Positions 34,975 to 42,829 of a stretch of 64,000 bases of DNA are shown here, piece after piece. Numbering within the stretch: position 1 is the stretch's first letter; every line of letters begins with the position of its first letter. Made by a program: the position numbers and the translations under genes. Source of the DNA: Agathobaculum massiliense (GTDB lineage Bacteria > Bacillota > Clostridia > Oscillospirales > Butyricicoccaceae); assembly GCF_900291975.1 (NCBI RefSeq), contig NZ_OMPN01000001.1, forward strand, positions 248,001-312,000, given 5' to 3'. The notes below the pieces were generated by a model. That model saw only the letters and a program-made list of their open reading frames with translations. It was not told the DNA's origin and ran no database searches.

Positions 34975-36069
34975 ATGAGCAAACACCACCGTCTCATCCT
35001 TCTGGCCGGTTTTATCACCGGCCTCGCTGCGCTGGGGCTTACCGCAGCAGGCAATCCCGCCAATATGGGCTTCTGCATCGCCTGCTTCCTGCGTGATATC
35101 GCGGGCGGGCTTGGTATGCACAGCGCCGCAAAGGTCCAATACATACGCCCGGAAATAATCGGGCTCGTACTGGGCGCGCTCCTGTCCGCCACGGCCGGCC
35201 GTGAATTCGAGGCGCGCGCCGGTTCCGCGCCCGCGCTGCGCTTTGTACTGGGTATGATTGTCATGGTCGGAGCGCTCGCTTTCCTCGGCTGCCCGCTCCG
35301 CATGGTGCTTCGGCTGGCCGGGGGCGACCTTACCGCCGTTTCCGGCTTTGCCGGCTTCACGCTCGGCATCGGCATCGGTGTGTTGTGCCTGAAAAAAGGA
35401 TTTTCCCTGGGCCGCGCCTATAAAGTAAAGCGGTCTAACGGCTTCGTCCTGCCCTGTTTTATGGCCGCCCTTCTTGTCCTTCTGCTTGCCGTACCTTCTG
35501 TGCTGCGCTTCTCCGAGGAAGGGCCGGGCGCGAGCCATGCCTACTGGCTGGTTTCCCTCGCCGGCGGGCTGATCGTCGGCGGGCTGGCGCAGAAAAGCCG
35601 GCTGTGTATGGCAGGCGGCATCCGCGACATATTCCTGTTCCGCGACTTCCATTTAGTGAGCGGCTTTGCGGCGATCTTCGCCACCGTGCTGATCGGCAAC
35701 CTGCTGCTGGGCGGATTCCATCCCACGCTTGCCGTGCAGCCGATTGCCCATCATGATTATCTGTGGAACCTGCTCGGGATGGCAGCGGTCGGCTGGGGCG
35801 CCGTTCTTCTGGGCGGATGCCCGCTCCGCCAGCTCATTTTGGCCGGAGAAGGCAACGGGGACAGCGCGGTTACCGTATTCGGCATGCTGACCGGCGCGGC
35901 GCTCTCCCACAATTTCGGCATGGCCGGCAACGCGGACGCCATGACGGGCGGCACCTTTGTCGCTGGAGGTGTGGGAACGCCCGGACAGATCGGGATACTG
36001 ATCGGCCTGATCCTGCTGTTTATCATATCCGTCGTGAATCTGCACAAGGAGGAAAAAAACAATGGTTGA
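34975..36069 (+). CDS. yedE: YedE family putative selenium transporter
   Basis: A 364-residue polytopic protein of two YeeE/YedE repeats. Each repeat has the conserved cysteine motif: ANMGFCIACFLRDIAGG and FLGCPLRMVLRL in the first half, SRLCMAGGIRDIFLFRDFHL and LLGGCPLRQLILAGEGN in the second. Such paired Cys in the channel are used by the thiosulfate importer YeeE, and YedE with selD, yedF and SDMH genes is annotated as a putative selenium transporter (TIGR04112). It starts a plus-strand operon running through yqeC; its end overlaps yedF by 8 bases. AAAGGAG precedes the start. Confidence 0.9.
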   Translation: MSKHHRLILLAGFITGLAALGLTAAGNPANMGFCIACFLRDIAGGLGMHSAAKVQYIRPEIIGLVLGALLSATAGREFEARAGSAPALRFVLGMIVMVGALAFLGCPLRMVLRLAGGDLTAVSGFAGFTLGIGIGVLCLKKGFSLGRAYKVKRSNGFVLPCFMAALLVLLLAVPSVLRFSEEGPGASHAYWLVSLAGGLIVGGLAQKSRLCMAGGIRDIFLFRDFHLVSGFAAIFATVLIGNLLLGGFHPTLAVQPIAHHDYLWNLLGMAAVGWGAVLLGGCPLRQLILAGEGNGDSAVTVFGMLTGAALSHNFGMAGNADAMTGGTFVAGGVGTPGQIGILIGLILLFIISVVNLHKEEKNNG

Positions 36070-36274
36070 TGCAAGAGGATATTCCTGCCCCATGCCGGTG
36101 GTCATGGTGCAGAAGGAAGTCAGCCGGAGCGCGCCCGACCAACTTGAGGTGCTGGTGGACGACCGCTGCGCGGTCGAAAATATTTCCCGCTTTGCCGGTC
36201 ACAGCGGTTATGCGGTAGAGATTCGCGAGGTTGCGGATGATGAATTCTCTCTTCTGCTGACTAAACTGCCATGA
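36062..36274 (+). CDS. yedF: TusA-like selenium/sulfur carrier, YedF N-terminal domain only
   Basis: A 70-residue SirA/TusA fold protein with the persulfide-forming CPMP motif in VDARGYSCPMPVVMVQKEV. YedF-type selenium metabolism proteins are normally ~190-200 residues, with a C-terminal DsrE-like domain that is absent here. The gene is intact and overlaps its neighbours at both ends (8 bases with yedE, 4 with the DUF3343 gene), so it is a natural single-domain form rather than a broken gene. It likely carries selenium or sulfur from the desulfurase or transporter towards SelD or the hydroxylase. Confidence 0.88.
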   Translation: MVDARGYSCPMPVVMVQKEVSRSAPDQLEVLVDDRCAVENISRFAGHSGYAVEIREVADDEFSLLLTKLP

Positions 36275-36513
36275 ATCGATATATTGCGACGTTCTACACC
36301 CACCTGAGCGCTCTTTTAAGCTTCCAAGCCCTGCAAAACGCGGATATTCCCGTCCGGATGCTGCCAGTCCCGCGCACGCTCAGTTCGTCCTGCGGCACCT
36401 GCGTCCAGTTTTCCGCCGAAACTGACTGCCGCGCGCTGCTGGATACGGATACCGAGGCAATTTACCTTGCGGGAACCACTGGTTATATTCTGCTTTGGCG
36501 CAGCGAAACCTGA
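36271..36513 (+). CDS. DUF3343 protein (putative Se/S carrier-like)
   Basis: An 80-residue protein of the DUF3343 family: YIATFYTHLSALLSFQALQ at the start, VRMLPVPRTLSSSCGTCVQF with the conserved SSCG-C motif, and a C-terminal IYLAGTTGYILLW. The double cysteine in CGTC suggests a carrier or redox role. In Clostridia it occurs beside yedE, yedF and yqeC. It is coupled to yedF by a 4-base overlap. Confidence 0.85.
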   Translation: MNRYIATFYTHLSALLSFQALQNADIPVRMLPVPRTLSSSCGTCVQFSAETDCRALLDTDTEAIYLAGTTGYILLWRSET

Positions 36514-36527
36514 AAGGAGTGACACCC

Positions 36528-37229
36528 ATGTCACCTTTCGTAATTGCCGCCGTAGGGGCCGGCGGGAAAACGACCGCCCTGCTTCATCTGGCACGCGCCC
36601 TCTCCCACCGTGCTGTCCTGCTGACCACCACGACCCATATGTTTCCAGTCCGTCCGCCGCTGTGCCGCAGCCTGCAGCTCGATCCCCCCCCCATCCAGCT
36701 GCAGGAACAGCTTCGCCGGACCGGAGTTACCTGTGCGGGTACGCGTTCTACAGACGGGAAAATGGGGGCGCTTCCCGCTGCCTTGCTGCAGCAATCCATC
36801 CGCGCTTCCGATATTACGCTTTGCGAAGCGGACGGCGCGCACGGCTTACCGCTCAAGCTGCACCGTCCGGATGAACCGGTACTCCCGCCGCAAACCAGCC
36901 TTTGCCTGATTGTTGCCGGCCTGTCCGCGCTTGGGCGACCGGTCGGGGCAGCGGTACACCGTTACCAGCTCCACCCCGTCTGGGCGCAGGCTCCCAGCCA
37001 GCGGATCGGTCCGCAGACCATGATATCCTGCATTCGGGAAACCGTCGCCGCGGTCGGACTTCCCCCTGACAAGCTGCGCGTCTTCCTAAATCAGTCGGAT
37101 CTTACCGGTGTTCGGCCGCAGGCGAAGGAAATTTTGCAGGCGCTTTCCTCTGACGGCCTGGACTGCCGCATGGGAAGTCTACACGACACCCCTGCCCACT
37201 TCATCGACTGGCTGCTTCCCTTGACCTAA
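36528..37229 (+). CDS. yqeC: YqeC, selenium-dependent hydroxylase accessory protein
   Basis: A 233-residue P-loop protein: FVIAAVGAGGKTTALLHLARAL is its Walker A region, followed by LLTTTTHM and CEADGAHGLPLKLH, family signatures of YqeC. The family is predicted to help in the selenium-dependent activation of molybdenum hydroxylases; the reaction is unknown. ATG at 36528 has AAAGGAG upstream; the frame is open 11 codons earlier without support. It is the last gene of the yedE unit, ending at a strong terminator. Confidence 0.88.
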   Translation: MSPFVIAAVGAGGKTTALLHLARALSHRAVLLTTTTHMFPVRPPLCRSLQLDPPPIQLQEQLRRTGVTCAGTRSTDGKMGALPAALLQQSIRASDITLCEADGAHGLPLKLHRPDEPVLPPQTSLCLIVAGLSALGRPVGAAVHRYQLHPVWAQAPSQRIGPQTMISCIRETVAAVGLPPDKLRVFLNQSDLTGVRPQAKEILQALSSDGLDCRMGSLHDTPAHFIDWLLPLT

Positions 37230-37258
37230 AAAACGGGCTGATACCAGCCCGTTTTTGT
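37228..37258. terminator. Bidirectional terminator between yqeC and yqeB
   Basis: AAAAACGGGCTG-ATAC-CAGCCCGTTTTT, a perfect 12-bp stem directly after the yqeC stop. It serves converging yqeC and yqeB. Confidence 0.9.
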
Positions 37259-37264
37259 CGTTGC

Positions 37265-38113
37265 TTACAGTAACTCGATCCCCTTTTCTCCGGATAGCTC
37301 GAGAAGCGCTTCCACCACACCGCCGCCGATTGCACGCGCCTTATCCGATATGGTATCGCAATAGGCCGCCTGTTCCGGCCGTGGGTCGATATCCGCGATC
37401 TTCAGCCCCGCCGATACCGGATAGCCCTCCCGAATCAGGCCGCGCAGAACGCCGTTTATCGTCGCGGAAACCGGCGTTTCTCCAATACGGGCGATGGTCT
37501 GCCCCGCGCGGACAATCGCGCCGATATCCACTGCCGCACCAGTTTCATCCTTAACAAAGCGCATCCGCCCTGCCGCCGGCGCGTGAATGACCCGTTCCAC
37601 CGTATAACCCGCAATCGCCCCCGGCACACCCGTATCTGGTATTGCCGCACCCTGCCGAATCACACGCCCCAGATGGTGTCCCCGCATGGTTTCCACCACT
37701 GCGTCCACATCCTCGCCCGCAGTAAAGCCTGGGCCAATGCCAATCGTGATTTGAGCCAAGCTCCGGTCGGTACCCAAATTGTGTTTGGCCAAAATGGCAT
37801 CCACCACTGCGGCAGGCCGCAGCACCCCGATGCAAGCCGCGCGTTCATCCACCAGCAGCGGCACTTCGCCCGTGCGGGATACCGCTGCCGCCTGCGCCAC
37901 ACCAGAAACGCAGCGGCAGCGCACGCCCTCCACCTTGGATGTCCCCCGCCAAACAGCCTCGCACAGCGCCGCCTTGCGCCGAATCGCGGAAGGATCCGCA
38001 CATTCAGTCGTGATCACCCTGAAGCCGCAGCGGTACAGGCGAACGATCACTCCGGTTGCCAGATCTCCTGCTCCCCGCACCAGCACCCACGGCCGCACTT
38101 CACGCTTTAACAT
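37265..38113 (-). CDS. yqeB: YqeB, selenium-dependent molybdenum hydroxylase system protein (EF2563 family)
   Basis: A 282-residue protein with a Rossmann-like start, WVLVRGAGDLATGVIVRLYRCGF, then VPLLVDERAACI, DAILAKHNLGT, IGIGPGFTAGEDVDAVVETMRGHHLGRV and a C-terminal biotinyl-like part (AIVRAGQTIARIGETPV). This is the YqeB/EF2563 family, found almost only with selenium-dependent molybdenum hydroxylases. It probably acts in adding the labile selenium or handling the cofactor, as an XdhC relative. It is transcribed with the ModE-like gene, 6 bases upstream. Confidence 0.92.
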   Translation of the reverse strand: MLKREVRPWVLVRGAGDLATGVIVRLYRCGFRVITTECADPSAIRRKAALCEAVWRGTSKVEGVRCRCVSGVAQAAAVSRTGEVPLLVDERAACIGVLRPAAVVDAILAKHNLGTDRSLAQITIGIGPGFTAGEDVDAVVETMRGHHLGRVIRQGAAIPDTGVPGAIAGYTVERVIHAPAAGRMRFVKDETGAAVDIGAIVRAGQTIARIGETPVSATINGVLRGLIREGYPVSAGLKIADIDPRPEQAAYCDTISDKARAIGGGVVEALLELSGEKGIELL

Positions 38114-38119
38114 TCCAGT

Positions 38120-38476
38120 TCACTCCTGCCCCAACAGATCCGTAAAATATTCCTGCGCCATCTGGTCGAGCATCTCATGTGCCTGTCTGTCGAACGCACG
38201 GTACCGCGCCAGAAGCGCGCGTCCTTTTTCAGTCAGCGACGCGCCGCCGCCCCCCGCTCCGCCGATGCGGCGCTCCAACAGCGCAAAGCCAAGCTGCTCC
38301 TCGCAAGCATGTACCACGCTCCATGCCTTGTTGTAGCTCATCTCCATGCGTGCGGCGCTGCGCCGCAGGGATCCCAGTTCCGCGACGCCCTCGAGCAACT
38401 GCGCCGCGCCCGGCCCGAAAAGCTTTCCCTCCCGCACAAGGCGCAGGCTTGCTTTCACCCGAATCCGCTCCGCCAT
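38120..38476 (-). CDS. ModE N-terminal-type winged-helix transcriptional regulator
   Basis: A 118-residue DNA-binding protein equal to the N-terminal domain of ModE. KLFGPGAAQLLEGVAELGSLRRSAARMEMSYNKAWSVVHACEEQLGFALLERRIGGAGGGGASLTEKG carries the LysR-like helix-turn-helix and the GG-rich wing typical of ModE. The molybdate-binding Mop domains are missing, so any molybdenum response would need another sensor. ATG at 38474-38476 has GGAGG upstream. A ModE-box palindrome sits ~80 bases upstream, near its own promoter, so autoregulation is likely. Confidence 0.9.
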   Translation of the reverse strand: MAERIRVKASLRLVREGKLFGPGAAQLLEGVAELGSLRRSAARMEMSYNKAWSVVHACEEQLGFALLERRIGGAGGGGASLTEKGRALLARYRAFDRQAHEMLDQMAQEYFTDLLGQE

Positions 38477-38507
38477 TAGGTTTTCCTCCATCCGCCAATA
38501 TGCCATC

Positions 38508-38536
38508 ATTATAGCATGTCCCCTGTTCAAACGCAA
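38508..38536 (-). promoter_or_regulatory. Promoter of the ModE-like gene and yqeB
   Basis: Minus-strand TTGCGT (38531-38536), 17 bases, TATAAT (38508-38513). The ModE-box begins 20 bases upstream of its -35. Confidence 0.65.
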
Positions 38537-38555
38537 CGGCCCACCCGTTTTGCAT

Positions 38556-38591
38556 ACCTTTCGTTATATATTAATTAATATAACGAAAGGT
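38556..38591. promoter_or_regulatory. ModE-box palindrome (predicted operator)
   Basis: Perfect 14-bp arms, ACCTTTCGTTATAT and its complement, flank an 8-bp AT centre. The core TCGTTATAT...ATATAACGA matches the known ModE recognition pattern (CGNTATAT-N-ATATNNCG). It lies between divergent promoters, upstream of the -35 of each, which suits activation as well as repression. The predicted binder is the ModE-like protein encoded next door. Confidence 0.85.
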
Positions 38592-38629
38592 GCGACAAAA
38601 ACGCCCTGCGCTTTTCTATTCCTTATTTG

Positions 38630-38659
38630 TTGCCGAAATAGATTGCAGTATGGTATAAT
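38630..38659 (+). promoter_or_regulatory. Promoter of the molybdenum cofactor operon
   Basis: TTGCCG (38630-38635), 18 bases, TATAAT (38654-38659). The leader to the first start codon is ~60 bases and contains a GCTG-GAC ... GTC-CAGC hairpin just before the AGGAGG site. Confidence 0.7.
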
Positions 38660-38726
38660 CGTGTTATACAAATGCCGCTGGACGCTTTTGTGAGCAGTCC
38701 GCAGCTTACCGCAGGAGGCTTTCCCT

Positions 38727-39752
38727 ATGAAATTGATACGCACGCAGGACGCGGTCGGGCAGGTGCTCTGCCATGATATCACCCAGATTATCCCTGGCAT
38801 CACAAAGGACGCGGTGTTCCGCAAGGGTCATATCATCCGCGAGGAGGATATCCCTATCCTCCTCAGCGTCGGCAAGGAGCATATCTATATTTGGGAAAAT
38901 AACGAAACCATGCTGCACGAAAACGATGCAGCGGATATCCTGCGTGCAATCTGTCAAAACGCGCATATGCGCGCCACCCCTCCTAAAGAGGGGAAAATCG
39001 AGCTGATCGCTGAAGCCGACGGCCTGCTGCTGGTCGATATCGAGCGCCTGCGCGCGGTCAATGCGCTGGGCGAAATGATAATCGCCACGCGCGCCTCGGG
39101 CTTTCCCGTTAAGGCGGGCGACAAGCTGTGCGGCATGCGTGTGATCCCTCTTGTGATCGAAAAAGAAAAAATGGAGCGGGCTGCACGAACAACCGGAGAC
39201 GAACCGCTCCTCCGACTGCTTCCATTCCGTCCCCGTTCTTTCGGCGTGGTCACAACTGGAAACGAGGTATATCATGGCCTGATTCAGGATGCATTCACGC
39301 CGGTACTCGTGCGGAAAATGGCCGAATACGGCTGTAAAATGACCGCACATACGGTTTGCAGCGACAACGCGGGACAGATCACGGACGCAATCTGTCAGAT
39401 GGCGGCCAGCGGCGTGGAGCTGATTCTCTGTACCGGCGGCATGAGCGTCGATCCGGACGACCGCACTCCGCTTGCCATACGGAATGCGGGCGCGAAAGTG
39501 ATCAGCTACGGCGCACCCGTGCTGCCGGGCGCGATGTTCCTTGTTTCCTATCTGCCGGACGGGCATCCGGTCTGCGGCCTGCCGGGGTGCGTGATGTACG
39601 CAAAGCGTACCATCTTCGATCTGGTCCTGCCTCGTCTGCTGGCAGACATGCCTGTCACTGCAGACTGGCTCGCCGGTCTGGGGCATGGTGGGCTGTGCCT
39701 GAACTGCGCGGACTGCCATTTCCCGAACTGCGGCTTCGGCAAGGGCATATGA
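38727..39752 (+). CDS. MoeA-like molybdopterin-binding protein of the SDMH system
   Basis: A 341-residue protein with a MoCF-type molybdopterin-binding domain in the C-terminal half: FGVVTTGNEVYHG, LILCTGGMSVDPDDRTPLAI and VLPGAMFLVSYLPDGHPVCGLPGCVMY. Two N-terminal segments (AVGQVLCHDITQI, VFRKGHIIREEDIPILLSVGKEHIYIW) are typical of the shorter MoeA-like family in selenium-dependent hydroxylase clusters. The C terminus CLNCADCHFPNCGFGKG is a Cys-rich tail that may bind metal. It probably binds molybdopterin or a nucleotide form. It is the first gene of the long plus-strand molybdenum operon. Confidence 0.87.
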   Translation: MKLIRTQDAVGQVLCHDITQIIPGITKDAVFRKGHIIREEDIPILLSVGKEHIYIWENNETMLHENDAADILRAICQNAHMRATPPKEGKIELIAEADGLLLVDIERLRAVNALGEMIIATRASGFPVKAGDKLCGMRVIPLVIEKEKMERAARTTGDEPLLRLLPFRPRSFGVVTTGNEVYHGLIQDAFTPVLVRKMAEYGCKMTAHTVCSDNAGQITDAICQMAASGVELILCTGGMSVDPDDRTPLAIRNAGAKVISYGAPVLPGAMFLVSYLPDGHPVCGLPGCVMYAKRTIFDLVLPRLLADMPVTADWLAGLGHGGLCLNCADCHFPNCGFGKGI

Positions 39753-39787
39753 CGCATCGGCTTCATCGTCGGGAACAGGAGGACGTT

Positions 39788-40276
39788 ATGGCTTTTACTC
39801 ATATTGATGCAAACGGCAATGCCGTGATGGTGGATGTAAGCGCGAAGCAGCCCTCTGTGCGCACGGCTTCCGCCTCTGGACGCATCCGCATGAGCGCGGA
39901 ATGCTTTTCAGCTGTTCAAAGCGGCACATCCCAAAAAGGCAATGTGCTTGGCGTGGCACAGGTGGCGGGCATCATGGCTGCTAAACACACCGCCGACCTT
40001 ATTCCGCTGTGCCACCGGCTGAACCTTACCAAATGCGAAATCGCATTTACGTTTTTGGAAGAAGAACGGAGCATCCAGGCTGTCTGCACCGTGCGTTGCG
40101 CCGGCCCGACCGGCGTGGAAATGGAAGCCCTGACCGGCGCTTCCACCGCGCTGCTCACCATTTACGATATGTGTAAGGCGATCGACAAGCGCATGGTGAT
40201 CTCGGACATCCATCTGCTGAAAAAGCAGGGCGGCAAGAGCGGAGATTTCCGCTTTGCGGACAACAGCCATGCGTGA
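39788..40276 (+). CDS. moaC: Cyclic pyranopterin monophosphate synthase MoaC
   Basis: A 162-residue MoaC, second step of molybdenum cofactor synthesis. FTHIDANGNAVMVDVSAK is the conserved start, IMAAKHTADLIPLCHRLNLTKCEI the active-site region, and GPTGVEMEALTGASTALLTIYDMCKAID with VISDIHLLKKQGGKSGDF the conserved C-terminal part. CAGGAGG precedes the ATG. It overlaps moaA by 8 bases. Confidence 0.96.
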   Translation: MAFTHIDANGNAVMVDVSAKQPSVRTASASGRIRMSAECFSAVQSGTSQKGNVLGVAQVAGIMAAKHTADLIPLCHRLNLTKCEIAFTFLEEERSIQAVCTVRCAGPTGVEMEALTGASTALLTIYDMCKAIDKRMVISDIHLLKKQGGKSGDFRFADNSHA

Positions 40277-41234
40277 CGCGCTCGGCCGCGAGATTAACTA
40301 CCTGCGCTTATCCATTACCGACCGGTGCAACCTGCGCTGCCGCTACTGTATGCCAGCCGGAGGCATCCCGCTTTCCGCGCACAGCGCTCTGCTTCGGTAT
40401 GAGGAGCTGCTGCGCGTCGCACGTGCGGCGGCGGCGCTGGGCATTGACCGGTTCAAGGTCACAGGCGGCGAACCGCTTGTCCGCCGGGGCTGTACGGATT
40501 TTATCCGCGCGCTGAAGGCAGTTTCCGGCGTGCGTCAGGTAACGCTGACCACCAACGGCCTCCTGCTCCCGCCTTTGCTGGACGAGCTGTGCCAAGCCGG
40601 TCTCGACAGCGTCAACATCAGCTTGGACACCCTCGATAACGCGCAGTATCAACGCATCACCCGCCGCATGCACACAGCAGACGACGTGCTCGCCGCCGTA
40701 CGCCAATGCGCGGGGCGGCTCCCTACCCGCATAAACGCTGTGCTTCTGCCGGAAACAGCAGATCAACTCATCTCACTCGCGCGGCTGGCGGAGCAGCTCC
40801 CTGTAGACGTGCGTTTTATCGAACATATGCCGATTGGCGGCAGGAAAGCGCTTTCCGCCGCGTCTTCTTCCGTTCTTGACCGCCTGCGCACAGTCTGGCC
40901 GACGCTTGCGCCTTTTGGGGAGCGGCGCGGCAACGGACCTGCACGCTATTATTCCACGCCCGCTCTTCAGGGCTACATCGGACTCATCCAAGCGGTCAGC
41001 CATTCGTTTTGCGCAGACTGCAACCGCGTGCGCCTGACCAGTACGGGCATATTGAAGCCCTGCCTTTGCTATCCGCAAGGTACGGACCTGAAGCCGCTCC
41101 TGCGCGGCGGCGCGGCGGAAAACGCGTTGAGTACGGCCATCGAACAGGCAGTTTGGGCAAAACCTGCCGCCCATTGTTTTACCCGAACGCAGTACCCCGC
41201 CGAGCAAAGAAGCATGAACCAGATCGGAGGATAG
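40269..41234 (+). CDS. moaA: GTP 3',8-cyclase MoaA (radical SAM)
   Basis: A 321-residue radical-SAM enzyme starting molybdopterin synthesis from GTP. The SAM-cluster motif is SITDRCNLRCRYCMPAGG, VTGGEPLVRRGC follows, and the second cluster is made by CADCNRVRLTSTGILKPCLC. ATG at 40269 inside the end of moaC is favoured over an upstream TTG; the ribosome site is weak, so coupling to moaC is likely. The conserved C-terminal double glycine is present (QIGG). Confidence 0.95.
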   Translation: MRDALGREINYLRLSITDRCNLRCRYCMPAGGIPLSAHSALLRYEELLRVARAAAALGIDRFKVTGGEPLVRRGCTDFIRALKAVSGVRQVTLTTNGLLLPPLLDELCQAGLDSVNISLDTLDNAQYQRITRRMHTADDVLAAVRQCAGRLPTRINAVLLPETADQLISLARLAEQLPVDVRFIEHMPIGGRKALSAASSSVLDRLRTVWPTLAPFGERRGNGPARYYSTPALQGYIGLIQAVSHSFCADCNRVRLTSTGILKPCLCYPQGTDLKPLLRGGAAENALSTAIEQAVWAKPAAHCFTRTQYPAEQRSMNQIGG

Positions 41235-41237
41235 TCA

Positions 41238-42170
41238 ATGGGAAAGATAATCGCCGTATGTACGAGCGAAACGCGCGGCGTACAAAAGCAAAGCCGAAAG
41301 GAAGCTCTGCTGGAAAAGGATTGGGGTATCCGCGGTGACGCACACGCCGGACACTGGCACCGGCAGGTCAGTCTGCTTTCCGCAGAGGAGGTTGCTGCTT
41401 TTAACGCAAAAGGCGCGGATGTGCGCTCCGGCGCGTTTGGGGAAAATCTCGTGGTGGAGGGCATCGACTTCCGCAGCCTGCCGGTCGGCACATTGCTGCG
41501 CTGCGGGGATGTGCTACTTGAGCTGACACAAATCGGCAAGGAATGCCATCACCACTGTGCGATTTACAAAAAAATGGGGGATTGCATTATGCCGCGTGAA
41601 GGTGTCTTCGCCCGCGTGCTCGCAGGCGGGCGAATCTCCGCAGGCGATGAAATGACAGTCGAGCCGCGCACCGCGCCCTTACCATATCAGGCGGCGGTCG
41701 TCACCCTGTCCGACCGCTGCGCTTCAGGCGAGCGAGAGGATAAAAGCGGTCCTTTGGTCGCCGCACGGCTGGCCGCGGCCGGATTCGTGGTTGTCGAGCA
41801 GCTTGTCCGGCCGGACGAACGCGAACTGCTTGAGCGCAGCCTTATCCGCCTGTGCGACCAGCGGCAGCTCGACCTGATTCTGACCACGGGCGGCACAGGC
41901 TTTGCCCCGCGCGATATCACACCTGAGGCGACACGCGCTGTCGCGGAACGCGACGCGCCCGGCATCGCGGAAGCGATCCGCGCCGCGAGCATGCGCATCA
42001 CGCCGCGCGCCATGCTCAGCCGCGCGGCGGCGGTCATCCGCGGCAAGACGCTGATTATTAATCTGCCCGGCAGCCCCAGGGCGTGTATGGAGGGCATGGA
42101 CGTATTTCTGGACCAGCTCCCCCATGCGCTTGACCTCCTGCGTGGCATGCCGCAGGACTGTGGGCGCTGA
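41238..42170 (+). CDS. MOSC-MogA fusion protein for molybdenum cofactor handling
   Basis: A 310-residue two-domain protein. Residues ~1-150 are a MOSC domain (VCTSETRGVQKQSRKEALL, GIRGDAHAGHWHRQVSLLS, GAFGENLVVEGID, IGKECHHHCAIYKKMGDCIMPREGVFARVL), including the conserved Cys of the family. Residues ~155-310 are MogA/MoaB-like: VVTLSDRCASGEREDKSGP, LTTGGTGFAPRDITPEATRAV and NLPGSPRACMEGM. The MogA part would adenylylate molybdopterin; MOSC domains handle sulfur- or metal-loaded cofactor. It follows moaA by 3 bases. Confidence 0.92.
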   Translation: MGKIIAVCTSETRGVQKQSRKEALLEKDWGIRGDAHAGHWHRQVSLLSAEEVAAFNAKGADVRSGAFGENLVVEGIDFRSLPVGTLLRCGDVLLELTQIGKECHHHCAIYKKMGDCIMPREGVFARVLAGGRISAGDEMTVEPRTAPLPYQAAVVTLSDRCASGEREDKSGPLVAARLAAAGFVVVEQLVRPDERELLERSLIRLCDQRQLDLILTTGGTGFAPRDITPEATRAVAERDAPGIAEAIRAASMRITPRAMLSRAAAVIRGKTLIINLPGSPRACMEGMDVFLDQLPHALDLLRGMPQDCGR

Positions 42171-42198
42171 GTTCTCTACATCAAAAAAGGAGGCTTTG

Positions 42199-42771
42199 AT
42201 GCATACCATACCTCTTGAAACAGACCGGCTAATCCTGCGCAAATTTGAAGACAAAGATATGCAGCCTCTGCATCTTCTTTTGATGGATGAAACGGTAAAC
42301 ACGTTCTTACCCTGGTTCCCCGTCAAAAGTCTGGAGGATACCAGGACATTTTACGAAACGCATTTTGCAGGCAAGGCATATCATTTCGCAATTTGTCTAC
42401 AAAGTGATAACATTCCGATCGGCTATGTAAAAGCAGATACGGACGACAGCCATGATTTCGGCTATGCGCTCCGCCGTGAGTTCTGGCACAGAGGGATCGC
42501 GACCGAGGCAGGCAAGACGCTTGTCGCGTATCTGCGAAAGGACGGTGTTCCTTACATCACGGCAACGCACGATAAAAACAACCCCAGAAGCGGAAAAGTG
42601 ATGCGACAGATCGGCATGCGATATTGCTATTCTTACGAGGAGCAGTGGCAGCCTAAAAATATTCGGGTCGTATTCAGAATGTATCAATTGAATTTTGACG
42701 GACAGGACGACCGCGTATACCGGAAATACTGGAACCTTTATGATGCGCACTATGTTGAAAAGCATCTGTAA
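42199..42771 (+). CDS. GNAT family N-acetyltransferase
   Basis: A 190-residue RimJ/RimL-type acetyltransferase. LETDRLILRKFEDKDMQPL is the family start; the acetyl-CoA region is FGYALRREFWHRGIATEAGKTLVAYL, and ITATHDKNNPRSGKVMRQIGMRYCYSY follows. The substrate is unknown. It sits between the molybdenum cofactor genes and modA but has no clear link to molybdenum. Its codon use looks more A/T-rich than its neighbours (for example many AAA, GAT and ATT codons), suggesting later insertion. AAAAGGAGG precedes ATG at 42199. Confidence 0.85.
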   Translation: MHTIPLETDRLILRKFEDKDMQPLHLLLMDETVNTFLPWFPVKSLEDTRTFYETHFAGKAYHFAICLQSDNIPIGYVKADTDDSHDFGYALRREFWHRGIATEAGKTLVAYLRKDGVPYITATHDKNNPRSGKVMRQIGMRYCYSYEEQWQPKNIRVVFRMYQLNFDGQDDRVYRKYWNLYDAHYVEKHL

Positions 42772-42829
42772 TCTTGTCCGTATGCTATATTCCACCAAGA
42801 AATCCATGAAAAAGAAAAGAGAATCCCCT

